A DNA stretch of 64,000 bases, taken from positions 1-64,000 of the forward strand of contig JAOQAI010000006.1 in assembly GCA_025963645.1 (NCBI GenBank), in the 5' to 3' direction. Positions within the stretch are counted from its first letter, which is position 1; the number at the start of each line of letters is the position of its first letter. Shown here one piece after another: positions 53,305 through 61,666 of this stretch. The DNA comes from Flaviaestuariibacter sp. (lineage in GTDB: Bacteria; Bacteroidota; Bacteroidia; Chitinophagales; Chitinophagaceae). The notes under the pieces are model-generated. The model did no database searches, was not told the DNA's origin, and saw only the letters and a program-made list of their open reading frames with translations. A program made the translations under genes and the position numbers.

Positions 53305-53829
53305 ATGTATAAGGGCCGCCCAAAATTGAAGTTGCAGCCACGTCCATTAGACCGGCTCCTTAACCGCCTGGCTTTGGCAGGGCTGCTCTTTTCGTGGGGC
53401 TATACATTATTTCATTATTCCAACCTTCCTCAAATCATTCCTATTCATTACAATTTATCAGGAGAAGTGGATGGCTATGGTAATAAAATGATCATCTGGC
53501 TGCTGCCTTCTATACTTACACTTGTTTTTGGAGGGATTAGTTGGATCAGCCGCTACCCCGAGCTTTTTAATTACCCGCAAACCATCACACCCGAAAATGC
53601 AGGGCGCCATTATAGGGCTGGGACACGGGTCTTGAGCTGGGTGAATCTGGTTATTGTCTTTCTTCTCTTTTATATTACTTATAAGATCATTCAGGGCGCT
53701 TACCGGGGTAATGCTCCGCTGGAATGGTGGTTCGTGCCGCTATTGATAATTTTACTAATGGCTCCGTCCATAGGATTTTGGGTGAGCCTGCGTAAAAGTT
53801 CATCTAAAGACCAGGATACGGGTAAGTAA
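53305..53829 (+). CDS. DUF1648 domain membrane protein
   Basis: The 174-aa protein has four hydrophobic helices (~20-38, 60-80, 108-128, 140-158). The loop IPIHYNLSGEVDGYGNK (~45-61) is the DUF1648 mark, seen in immunity-like or permease-linked SdpI-type proteins. Six bases after the SPFH gene, so same operon. The SPFH/DUF1648 combination could point to membrane stress, but this is inference. Confidence 0.75.
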   Translation: MYKGRPKLKLQPRPLDRLLNRLALAGLLFSWGYTLFHYSNLPQIIPIHYNLSGEVDGYGNKMIIWLLPSILTLVFGGISWISRYPELFNYPQTITPENAGRHYRAGTRVLSWVNLVIVFLLFYITYKIIQGAYRGNAPLEWWFVPLLIILLMAPSIGFWVSLRKSSSKDQDTGK

Positions 53830-53836
53830 TTTGCTT

Positions 53837-54691
53837 TTACAGGTTCGATGCACTAAATGTATCGCCTTGCGACACATCACCGGTATCGTACCCTCTCTTA
53901 AACCAATGCATCCGTTGCGCGGAAGTACCGTGGGTAAAGGATTCGGGGTTGATAGATCCGCCCGATTGCCGCTGGATGCGATCATCACCAATGGCATTAG
54001 CGGCATTAAGCGCTTCTTCAATATCACCGGCTTCCAGGTAGCCCTTGCCCTTTTGAAAGTGCGCCCATACACCGGCATAGAAATCGGCTTGCAGCTCCAT
54101 CCGTACAGAGTACTGGTTGTATTCTTCCTGGCTCAGCCGCGACCGCATCTGCGCCATCTTTTGCGAAGTACCCATGAGGGTTTGAATATGATGCCCTACT
54201 TCATGCGCCACTACATACGCCATGGCAAAATCGCCACTGGCGCCGAAGCGGTTTTGCAACTCGCCATAGAAAGACAGGTCAATATAAAGCTTCTGATCGG
54301 CAGGGCAGTAGAAAGGCCCTGATTGCGCACTGGCGTTTCCACAACCCGACTGCACGGCATCTGTGAACAGCACAAGCGTTGGCGCAGGATAGCGTTCTCC
54401 TGAACGTTGGAAAAGCTCGCCCCAGGTATCTTCCGTGTCTGCTAATACTACTTTTACAAACTTGGCCAATTGCTCTTCTTCGGCAGAACGCGGCGCATTG
54501 CTGCTGGCTGTTTGCGTTTGCCCGGGAAGGGGTGGCATGGTTCCGCCGCTGCCATCACCGCCGCCCAGTAAAAAGTTCAGCACCAGGGCGATCACGCCCA
54601 GGATACCACCGCCTACTGCCATCTGTCCGCCACCGCCCATGCCGCGCCGGTCATCCACATTACCGCTTTCCCTACGTCCTTGCCAAAGCAT
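53837..54691 (-). CDS. Neutral zinc metallopeptidase (YpfJ/KPN_02809 family)
   Basis: The 284-aa protein has one transmembrane helix (~30-48, after a Gly-rich start) and a domain with the zinc motif HEVGHHIQTLMG (~166-177). The C-terminal part ends in a conserved GDTFSASNL-type segment. Known: YpfJ-like proteins are putative envelope peptidases; substrate unknown. It converges with the DUF1648 gene at a distance of seven bases. Confidence 0.85.
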   Translation of the reverse strand: MLWQGRRESGNVDDRRGMGGGGQMAVGGGILGVIALVLNFLLGGGDGSGGTMPPLPGQTQTASSNAPRSAEEEQLAKFVKVVLADTEDTWGELFQRSGERYPAPTLVLFTDAVQSGCGNASAQSGPFYCPADQKLYIDLSFYGELQNRFGASGDFAMAYVVAHEVGHHIQTLMGTSQKMAQMRSRLSQEEYNQYSVRMELQADFYAGVWAHFQKGKGYLEAGDIEEALNAANAIGDDRIQRQSGGSINPESFTHGTSAQRMHWFKRGYDTGDVSQGDTFSASNL

Positions 54692-54882
54692 ATTATTTAG
54701 TTTAGTTGATGAGTAGTGTAAAAAGTGTGCCGGGAGTTGGCGAGAGAAGATTTAGTCGACCCTATTAAATAAGTTGATTGGATGAATGATAGGAAGATGA
54801 TTGCTGTTCATTGAACAAGAGCGGCGGTTGTCACCCTTGTAATTGTTTAGTAATTCGGTAACAGGTTTTCTTTTTTATGCCG

Positions 54883-54945
54883 CAGTGTCTCCAAACGGCT
54901 TACTTCAATTTTTGTGTATTTACGTTTCGCCGTTTGGGGACACTG
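54883..54945 (-). repeat. 17-bp stem hairpin at the IS 3' end
   Basis: 54883-54899 pairs with 54929-54945 with one G-U wobble. The right arm codes the last residues of the transposase (SPNGE) and the stem may be a terminator or expression control within the IS. Confidence 0.7.
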
Positions 54946-55914
54946 CTCCCGGTATCATATCTGCGGGTGTTTTGCCCTTAATTCCTCCATGTGGTCGTTG
55001 GTGGTTGTAGTAGTGCATGTACTGCAACACTTCGTCTTTGAGTTCCTGAAGCGAATCAAAATCGGTTCCTTCCAGCAGGTCTTCTTTTAGGGTTCTCCAG
55101 AAGCGCTCCACCTTGCCGTTGGTCTGAGGACGATAGGGTTGGGTATAGCGGTGTGTGATGCCCAGTTCCAGGAGCATTCGTTCAAAGGGATGGTGCTCCT
55201 TTTGCTTGCTGCTTCGGATGCCAAACCCAAAGGACCGTTGTCGGAAAGGATCTCTTCGAAGGTTATCCCGTAGTGGTCGTGCAGCCTGTTGAGGCACTTT
55301 AAGGTGGCAAACATTACGGTAAGGGCTGTTATATCTTCTGTTACCTCTGACCATGCCAGGCGGCTGTGATCATCCAGAAGACAGACCAGGTAAAGCTTGC
55401 GGCTCTGCCCCTTAATGATATTCTTTCCTAAGTGATGACAATCGATATGACCCAGCTGACCCATCCTTTCTTTAATAATTTTACGCTTATTCTCCTTTAG
55501 CGGCGGTGTGAGCCTGTTCAAGCCATAGCGCCTGCAGATGTTATAGACACCGGAGGGAGAAGGTGTAAATTTATGCAGGGAGGGCTTTAAAATATTTACG
55601 ATCTCGTGCTTGGAAGCACCTTTCTGCCGCAGCTCAATCACCTTGTTTTCAATAAAGCGGACGGGGCGCCTGGTCTTATACTTTGGTCCCCGTTTGCGGG
55701 GCAAGAGATCTGCCTCCTGTCCGCCACCTTGCTTAAAGCGGTTGTAGTACTTCAGAAAGCTCTTCCGGTTCGTGCCCCAGCCTTTGTACAACTCCTCTAC
55801 ATACTTGTACACCGGATGCTCCTTGCGCTTCACCTGCTCATACTCCCGGATCATGAAACGATAAGTATCCAGATACTTCCGCTCCAACGTCATATCATTT
55901 GTATTGATCGCCAT
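54920..55914 (-). pseudogene. DDE transposase of the IS, frameshifted
   Basis: Reading from ATG 55914, the frame gives an N-terminal HTH-like region (SFLKYYNRFKQGG, VIELRQKGASKHEIV), the first catalytic Asp (HIDCHHLGK, ~153), and SDNGPLG (~245), then goes out of frame. A second frame from about 55230 carries FGIRSSKQKEHHPFERMLLELG, QTNGKVERF (catalytic Glu) and ends SPNGET. One extra base near 55221-55233 explains the break (expected SDNGPEFGIR). The IS481/IS3-like integrase core is clear. Translational frameshifting is possible but no slippery site is obvious. Confidence 0.85.
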
Positions 55915-55972
55915 AACAAAACCAATTTACTAAGTACTGATTCTGTTACCGAATTATCTGACTTCTACAAGG

Positions 55973-56091
55973 CTGAGCCCCGGCGAAGGGTTTTCCATGA
56001 ACGACTTAGCACAGCCGACAATTATTCATCCTTTTTAATTGCTTCTTTCTCTGTGTTAGAGTTCTCCACAAGACCCTTCGCCGGGGCTCAG
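55973..56091. repeat. Inverted pair of 19-bp REP-like repeats
   Basis: CTGAGCCCCGGCGAAGGGT (55973-55991) is exactly the reverse complement of 56073-56091. They lie 16 bp right of the IS end and before zwf's 3' end. They are related to the repeat at 9125 and 47561. Confidence 0.75.
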
Positions 56092-56168
56092 GGTGACAAG
56101 CACTCCGCTATGCAAAGAAAAATAATAGCAAGCAGCATCGTTATAGAATTTGAAATCTCAACTCCCAA

Positions 56169-57671
56169 TTAACTTTCCTCCACCGGCAGTGCCACCCAGT
56201 GATGCCCATCCTTCGCAATCAGCGCCTCGGCATCCTCCGGTCCCCAGGAACCCGGCGTGTAGTTGGGAAAATCTACCGGTGGCTTTGTGCTCCACACTTC
56301 CATGATAGGTTTAATGACACGCCAGGCGGCTTCTACCTGGTCGGCACGCATAAAGAGTGTCGGGTTACCTTCGATCACATCTTCCAGTAAGGTTTCATAG
56401 GCTTCCGGTTCGTTATCGCCGTAGGCGCTGTAGTAGTTAAACACCATATCCACCGGTTGCAGCGACATGTGCGGGCCGGGCTGCTTTGCCTGGAAGCGCA
56501 AACGAATATCCATCTTGGGTGCAATGCTTAGCATGAGCCGGTTGGAGCGCCAGCTATGGGCCGCCTCTTCCGGAAAAGCGAAGTCGGGCGCCGGCTTGAA
56601 TTGAATAGTGATCAGCGTTGTCTTTTCATTCAGGCATTTGCCGGTGCGCACATAAAAAGGAACGTCTTTCCAACGCCAGTTATCTACATAGAAACGAGCT
56701 GCTGCAAAGGTGTCCACATCTGAATCTGGCGCTACACCTGTCTCTTCGCGGTAGCCTTTCACCTCGGTTCCTTCCACCCATCCCTTGCTGTATTGACCAC
56801 GAACTGCATTGTGATGCACATCCTCCGTGCGCCATTTGCGGATGGCATTCAGCACATCCAGTTTCTTATTACGGATCTCGTCGGCATCAAAGGAAATCGG
56901 CGCTTCCATCGCCACAAGGCAGAGCATTTGGAGCACATGGTTCTGCACCATGTCGCGCAGGGCTCCTGAACCTTCATAATAGCTGCCACGTCCTTCCACG
57001 CTAACAGTTTCCGCCGCGGTTATTTGTATGTGATCAATGTAATGGCTGTTCCAGATCGGCTCGAAAAGGGCATTGGCAAAACGGAGGGCCAGGATGTTCT
57101 GCACCGTCTCTTTGCCGAGGTAATGATCAATGCGGTAGATCTGCTCTTCCTTGAACATTTTGCAGAGGGTCTTGTTCAGCGTCGTTGCACTTTCCAGGTC
57201 GTGCCCGAACGGTTTTTCGAAAACGATGCGGCTGCGTTGCGGGTCTTCGCAAAGCTTAGCGGCACTCAACTTCTTCGCAATGATGGGTGCCAGCTGCGGG
57301 GCTACCGACAGGTAAAAGATCACGGTGGGTTCTTCCTCCCATTCTTTTCGTATGGCTGCTATCTGAGCGGCTATTGCTTTATAAGATTTATCGGCTGTAA
57401 GATCTAATTGCGCATAATCAAGCTGCTTAGAAAAGCGAGCCCAACTTTCTTTCACGGCTTCCTTGCGGCGAGAGAATTTCTGCACGCCTTTTTTCAGATG
57501 GGATTTATAAGCAGTGGTGGCAAATTCGTTTCGGGCAATGCCGATGATCTTACAATGCTTTGGCAGGTAGCTATCAATGTATAAATTGAACAGTGCCGGG
57601 ATCAGCTTACGTTGGGTAAGGTCACCGCTGCCGCCGAAAATGTAGATTATTGTTGGTTGGGCTTTTGTCAT
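56169..57671 (-). CDS. zwf: Glucose-6-phosphate dehydrogenase
   Basis: The 500-aa protein starts the oxidative pentose phosphate route. Seen: the N-terminal Rossmann motif IYIFGGSGDLTQRKL (~9-23), the active-site RIDHYLGKE (~178-186; Asp-His and Lys), and FEKPFGHDL (~146-154). Length usual. It lies 65 bp downstream of gnd on the same strand; gnd makes the later step, so both are likely one operon. The lactonase gene pgl is not between them. Confidence 0.96.
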   Translation of the reverse strand: MTKAQPTIIYIFGGSGDLTQRKLIPALFNLYIDSYLPKHCKIIGIARNEFATTAYKSHLKKGVQKFSRRKEAVKESWARFSKQLDYAQLDLTADKSYKAIAAQIAAIRKEWEEEPTVIFYLSVAPQLAPIIAKKLSAAKLCEDPQRSRIVFEKPFGHDLESATTLNKTLCKMFKEEQIYRIDHYLGKETVQNILALRFANALFEPIWNSHYIDHIQITAAETVSVEGRGSYYEGSGALRDMVQNHVLQMLCLVAMEAPISFDADEIRNKKLDVLNAIRKWRTEDVHHNAVRGQYSKGWVEGTEVKGYREETGVAPDSDVDTFAAARFYVDNWRWKDVPFYVRTGKCLNEKTTLITIQFKPAPDFAFPEEAAHSWRSNRLMLSIAPKMDIRLRFQAKQPGPHMSLQPVDMVFNYYSAYGDNEPEAYETLLEDVIEGNPTLFMRADQVEAAWRVIKPIMEVWSTKPPVDFPNYTPGSWGPEDAEALIAKDGHHWVALPVEES

Positions 57672-57736
57672 GTTTTATTATTTCCCCTTTCCCTTTTACG
57701 GTTGGATGCTGCTACTGCAAATGTCTAAACCGCAAA

Positions 57737-59164
57737 CTACTTTTGCTCCCCTTGCCATTCCGTATGAAACACGCCTTCTTTATCAATGCGTTGATACGTA
57801 TGCGCTCCGAAATAATCGCGTTGGGCCTGAATTAAGTTCGTCGGTAATCTTTCACTGCAATAGGCATCATAATAAGCTAAAGCGCTACTCATGCACCCCA
57901 ATGGAATCTTTGCACCAATGCCTAACGCTAATACTTTGCGCAGGCTCGCTTCTCTATTTTGTAGGACCTCAGCGATACCCGCATCCAGCAAAAGATTAGG
58001 CAGCTTTGCATCTTTTGCATACGCTTCGGTAAAGTTGCCCAGCAAGGCAGAACGAATAATGCAGCCCGCTTTCCATACTTGGATAACAGCAGGCAGTGGA
58101 ATATCCATGGCAAGTTCGTCCGAAGCTTTTGCTAACTGGCTTAGGCCTTGTGCGTAAGCAATGACGAAGCAAAAAGCCAGGGCGTTTTCGAGATCGGCTA
58201 ACAGGATGTCATTAACCGTAATTTTCCCGGTAACCGGTTTATACAAAGCAGCGGCCTGTACCCGTTGTTCCTTATATACCGATATATTGCGCAACGCTAC
58301 TGCCATATCAATGGTGGGAATTGGAGCCGGTAAGTCCATCGCCAGTTGCGAGGTCCATTTGCCTGTTCCTTTTGAACCCGCTTTGTCTAATATTTTATCG
58401 AGCAAATAATCGCCCTGAGCTTCTGTTGCATCATCGCCGGTTTTGAAAACTTCGGTGGTAACTTCTAAAAGATAAGATTGCAGTTGGCCGGCATTCCAGC
58501 CGAAAAAGGTTTGGTGGAGTTGTTCGTTGGTGAATCCACTGCCACGGTATAGCAAGTCGTATGCTTCAGCGATCAATTGCATCATTGCATATTCAATACC
58601 ATTATGCACCATCTTCACATAATGCCCCGCGGCGCCAGCCCCCATATACGCTACGCAGGGAACGCCTTCCGCTTTGGCAGCTATGGCTTCCAGAATAGGC
58701 TTCAGGTATTGATACGCTTCTTTATCGCCACCTGGCATCATACTGGGTCCGAAACGGGCGCCCATCTCGCCTCCCGACACACCCATTCCAAAGAAATGAA
58801 TGCCTTTGTCCTGTAAATAGGTGATGCGTTGCAGCGTATCCTTGAAAAAAGAGTTGCCGCCGTCAATAACAATATCGCCTTTTTCCACGTGTGGCAACAA
58901 GTTTTCGATCACACTATCCACCGGTTTACCCGCTGGTACCAGCATCATGATCTTGCGGGGCTTTTTCAGTCCTTGTACCATTGCCACGACATCAACAACA
59001 CCTTTGACGGTTGTGCCTGCTGGGGCTGCGGCTTCCAGCGCATCAGCCCGTTCCTGCTTGAGGTCAAAGCCAATAACAGCATAACCCCTATCAGCCATAT
59101 TCAGCAACAGGTTAGAACCCATTACGCCAATACCAATCATCCCAAAATCAAAACTGGCTTCCAT
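57737..59164 (-). CDS. gnd: 6-phosphogluconate dehydrogenase
   Basis: The 475-aa protein has the NADP motif GIGVMGSNLLLNMADRG (~11-27), the substrate signature GVSGGEMGARFGPSMMPGG (~128-146) and the catalytic KMVHNGIEYAMMQLIAE (~184-200). It decarboxylates 6-phosphogluconate to ribulose 5-phosphate. Length usual. It is preceded by a dihaem cytochrome gene with a six-base gap and followed by zwf. Confidence 0.96.
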   Translation of the reverse strand: MEASFDFGMIGIGVMGSNLLLNMADRGYAVIGFDLKQERADALEAAAPAGTTVKGVVDVVAMVQGLKKPRKIMMLVPAGKPVDSVIENLLPHVEKGDIVIDGGNSFFKDTLQRITYLQDKGIHFFGMGVSGGEMGARFGPSMMPGGDKEAYQYLKPILEAIAAKAEGVPCVAYMGAGAAGHYVKMVHNGIEYAMMQLIAEAYDLLYRGSGFTNEQLHQTFFGWNAGQLQSYLLEVTTEVFKTGDDATEAQGDYLLDKILDKAGSKGTGKWTSQLAMDLPAPIPTIDMAVALRNISVYKEQRVQAAALYKPVTGKITVNDILLADLENALAFCFVIAYAQGLSQLAKASDELAMDIPLPAVIQVWKAGCIIRSALLGNFTEAYAKDAKLPNLLLDAGIAEVLQNREASLRKVLALGIGAKIPLGCMSSALAYYDAYCSERLPTNLIQAQRDYFGAHTYQRIDKEGVFHTEWQGEQK

Positions 59165-59170
59165 GGTTTT

Positions 59171-59659
59171 TTATTGTTTGCGGGCAGAGTCAAGTCGTGG
59201 ACGGTTTGCATCGCCACCCCCGTTAGGTGTGCCTTGCTGTGTATTGCGATTTTCTCGTAGTTCAGGTTTGGTAGCAGGCTCTGGCTTGCCGTTGTGGCAG
59301 GTGTAGCAGGTAACCATCAAAGCAGTACCCAGATTCTTCGAGCCTTTACCGGTGACGTCGAAATACTTGTCATTGATTTGATTGGTCATCTTCATCATGT
59401 CGCGGGCAATCAGCTTGTGCTTTTTCTTGTCCGATGCATAATCCCAGATCTTTGTAGAATCGTTGCGTACATGGCAAAAAGTGCATTTAACACCCAAAGC
59501 AGCGGTGTAGCTCTTCATTACACTATCCATTTGTGGCGCCGTAATATTCTTCGGTAGCACTTTTAAGTTCTTATAGATCGGGTCGTCCTGCTTCGTAATA
59601 ATAAAGGACATCGTAAAAAAAGCGACCAAAACGGTCAGGGCTAATGCGGTTCGTTTCAT
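59171..59659 (-). CDS. Secreted dihaem cytochrome c
   Basis: The 162-aa protein starts at ATG 59659, has a signal-like helix (~5-22), and two haem motifs, CTFCH (59) and CYTCH (118). The C-terminus is Pro/Asn/Gly-rich (NTQQGTPNGGGD). It resembles the photosynthetic-reaction-centre-cytochrome-like c family (PF02276 type), often found as periplasmic electron carriers in Bacteroidota. It begins the unit cytochrome-gnd-zwf with a six-base gap to gnd, an odd neighbour for sugar enzymes. Confidence 0.82.
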   Translation of the reverse strand: MKRTALALTVLVAFFTMSFIITKQDDPIYKNLKVLPKNITAPQMDSVMKSYTAALGVKCTFCHVRNDSTKIWDYASDKKKHKLIARDMMKMTNQINDKYFDVTGKGSKNLGTALMVTCYTCHNGKPEPATKPELRENRNTQQGTPNGGGDANRPRLDSARKQ

Positions 59660-59733
59660 GTTTCTCAATTAAAGGCTCAAATTATCAAAAATTAAGCCGA
59701 TAGCCTTAACAAAATAGAGTGGCGCCTCTTCGT

Positions 59734-59741
59734 TATTTTTG
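59734..59741 (+). promoter_or_regulatory. Candidate -7 box for the AhpD-like gene
   Basis: TATTTTTG matches TAnnTTTG exactly and ends 20 bases before the ATG at 59762. No clear -33 element is seen. Confidence 0.4.
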
Positions 59742-59761
59742 CAGACTAAATATTTGGGACT

Positions 59762-60112
59762 ATGTCAGAGCTGGTAAAGGAGTTTAATGACTACCGGGCA
59801 AAGATGAACGAGGTGATACTTAGCAAGAACAACCTGGTGATGAAGCGGCTGTGGAATCTGGATACGAATACGTACGAAGCCGGTGCACTGGATGTTAAAA
59901 CAAAAGAGCTATTAGGCTTGGTGGCGAGCATGGTATTGCGCTGCGACGACTGTATCAAATATCATTTGGGTAAGAGTGCTGAAGTAGGCGTGACGACCGA
60001 CGAAATCTATGAAACCTTTGCGGTTGCCAATATTGTAGGCGGAACGATTGTGATCCCGCATACGCGGAGAGCGGCGGAATATTGGGAAGAACTGCAAGGA
60101 GGGAATAAATAA
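59762..60112 (+). CDS. Carboxymuconolactone decarboxylase-family (AhpD-like) protein
   Basis: The 116-aa protein is alpha-helical with CDDCIKYHLG (Cys61, Cys64, His68), the CxxCxxxH redox motif of AhpD-like proteins, and the preceding ELLGLVASMVLRC helix. Known: such proteins can act as thiol reductases or peroxidases. It is cytoplasmic. Its last base touches the left arm of the inverted repeat unit. Before insertion of that unit its next neighbour would have been the oxidoreductase beta gene. Confidence 0.85.
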   Translation: MSELVKEFNDYRAKMNEVILSKNNLVMKRLWNLDTNTYEAGALDVKTKELLGLVASMVLRCDDCIKYHLGKSAEVGVTTDEIYETFAVANIVGGTIVIPHTRRAAEYWEELQGGNK

Positions 60113-60552
60113 ATATTCAATTTTCAATGCTCAATATTCAAGGATGGAAAAGCCTAAATATGACCTTGAAGACCGATTGGTGAATTTTACCTGCCGGATG
60201 ATTGATGTAGTAGAATCGTTGCCAAATTCGAGAGCTGGTAATTATATAGCTGGCCAATTGATTCGCTCTTGTCATTCGCCCACATTTAATTATGGCGAAG
60301 CGCAGGCTGCAGAATCAAGAGCCGACTTCATACACAAGTTGAAGATTTGCCTGAAAGAATTGAAAGAGTGCAGAACTGCTCTAAAAATTATCATAAAGAA
60401 AGAGCTGATAAAGCCCATCGAAAAACTACAAGGCATCTATTTAGAAACAGAAGAACTAATAGCCATCATTGGCAAAAGTATAGAGACAACTAAAAAGAAA
60501 AAGGATGCTCAAGCACTGGACCTTGAAAATTGAGCATTGATTATTGAGAATT
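60112..60552. mobile_element. 441-bp unit bounded by 32-bp imperfect inverted repeats, holding a four-helix-bundle gene
   Basis: 60112-60143 and the inverse of 60521-60552 agree at 27 of 32 positions. The gene inside begins with ATG at 60144, directly after the left arm, and its stop codon lies in the right arm (60531-60533). The compact layout looks like a small mobile or exchangeable cassette; no transposase is inside. Confidence 0.6.
60144..60533 (+). CDS. Four-helix-bundle protein (23S rRNA intervening sequence protein family)
   Basis: The 129-aa protein is helical with VNFTCRMIDVVESLPNSRAG (~13-32), IAGQLIRSCHSPTFNYGEAQAAES (~35-58), LKICLKELKECRTALKII (~67-84) and a charged C-terminus: the pattern of the four-helix-bundle family (PF05635-type) first seen in 23S rRNA intervening sequences and also in Avd proteins of diversity-generating retroelements. 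Neither an rRNA nor a reverse transcriptase is here. Role unknown; inverted repeats around it suggest mobility. Confidence 0.85.
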   Translation: MEKPKYDLEDRLVNFTCRMIDVVESLPNSRAGNYIAGQLIRSCHSPTFNYGEAQAAESRADFIHKLKICLKELKECRTALKIIIKKELIKPIEKLQGIYLETEELIAIIGKSIETTKKKKDAQALDLEN

Positions 60553-60564
60553 ATTTAATTAATA

Positions 60565-61599
60565 ATGGAAACAGCAACTTTAAATAAACCGGCATTAACG
60601 CCGAAAGATTTCGCTACCGACCAGGAAGTGCGTTGGTGCCCGGGTTGTGGAGACTATTCGATATTGGCACAAGTGCAAAAGATTATGCCGACACTGGGCA
60701 TACCGCGGGAAGATATTGCGATCATTTCCGGTATCGGGTGCTCGTCACGGTTCCCGTATTATATGAATACCTATGGGATGCACTCGATTCATGGCCGCGC
60801 TACGGCGATTGCAAGTGGATTGAAAGCGGCTCGTCCGGAATTAAGTGTGTGGATCGTAACCGGCGACGGCGACGGATTGAGCATTGGACTGAATCATACC
60901 ATGCATCTTATGCGCCGCAATTTCGATGTGAATGTGCTGCTTTTCAACAACCAGATCTATGGTTTGACGAAAGGGCAATACTCGCCTACATCGGAAGAGA
61001 ATAAAGTCACGAAGTCAACGCCGTATGGTAGCATCGATCATCCATTTAATCCGGCTGCATTAGTACTTGGCGGCGATGCCACTTTTGTAGCCCGCACCAT
61101 GGACCGTGATGTGAAGCACCTGCAAGCGATGCTGTTAAGAGCACAAGCGCACCACGGCACTTCTTTCCTTGAGATCTACCAGAACTGCAACATCTTTAAT
61201 GACGGTGCTTTTGAGATGTTTACGGAAAAAACTACGAAAGCAGATGAGGCGATTTTCCTGGAGAATAGTAAGCCACTCGTATTCGGCGCAGCCAGCGACA
61301 AGGGGGTGAAACTGGATGGCTTTACACCAAAAGTTGTAAGCTTATCTGATGGACAGCACAGCATCGATGATCTGTGGGTGCATGACGAAAGCGATATTTA
61401 TAAAGCACAGATATTGACCCGCATGTTCGACGATCCAAAACTCGAGCATCACCTGCCGCGTCCGTTTGGTGTTTTTTACCAGTCCATTCGTACCACCTAT
61501 GAAGATATGATGGCGATGCAACTGGAAGAAGCAAAAGCGAAGAAGGGCGCGGATTTGGATAAGTTGCTGAGGGGAAATGAGGTTTGGAATATCGTGTAA
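60565..61599 (+). CDS. korB: 2-oxoacid:ferredoxin oxidoreductase beta subunit
   Basis: The 344-aa protein has the TPP-binding beta-subunit marks: RWCPGCGDYSIL (~22-33), GIGCSSRFPYYMNTYGMHSIHGRA (~54-77), VTGDGDGLSIG (~95-105, Mg/TPP motif GDG) and NNQIYGLTKGQ (~128-138). It normally works with an alpha subunit (korA) to convert a 2-oxoacid such as 2-oxoglutarate to acyl-CoA with reduced ferredoxin. The alpha gene is not adjacent, as would be usual; upstream are the four-helix-bundle gene and AhpD-like gene. Confidence 0.88.
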   Translation: METATLNKPALTPKDFATDQEVRWCPGCGDYSILAQVQKIMPTLGIPREDIAIISGIGCSSRFPYYMNTYGMHSIHGRATAIASGLKAARPELSVWIVTGDGDGLSIGLNHTMHLMRRNFDVNVLLFNNQIYGLTKGQYSPTSEENKVTKSTPYGSIDHPFNPAALVLGGDATFVARTMDRDVKHLQAMLLRAQAHHGTSFLEIYQNCNIFNDGAFEMFTEKTTKADEAIFLENSKPLVFGAASDKGVKLDGFTPKVVSLSDGQHSIDDLWVHDESDIYKAQILTRMFDDPKLEHHLPRPFGVFYQSIRTTYEDMMAMQLEEAKAKKGADLDKLLRGNEVWNIV

Positions 61600-61638
61600 C
61601 CGCGGATTTGAGGATTGATTCGATTAACGGGATTATAG

Positions 61639-61666
61639 AAAAGCCCTGAAGTGATTCAGGGCTTTT
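61639..61666. terminator. Bidirectional terminator after korB
   Basis: A perfect 12-bp stem (61639-61650 with 61655-61666; loop GTGA) with flanking A/T runs. The right arm overlaps the last codons and stop of the convergent 54-aa gene. Confidence 0.85.

Larger units (their letters stand above)
54851..55956 (-). mobile_element. Insertion sequence (IS481-like), about 1.1 kb
   Basis: Exact 14-bp terminal inverted repeats, TAATTCGGTAACAG at 54851-54864 and its inverse at 55943-55956, bound a transposase frame. The element is 1106 bp; flanks show no clear target duplication. The DDE transposase is frameshifted, so the copy is probably inactive. Left of it lies a long hairpin. Confidence 0.85.

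Noticed and set aside
55606..56172. A 188-aa plus-strand frame over the right half of the insertion sequence
   Set aside because: It is antisense to the transposase, and its protein has no recognisable features.
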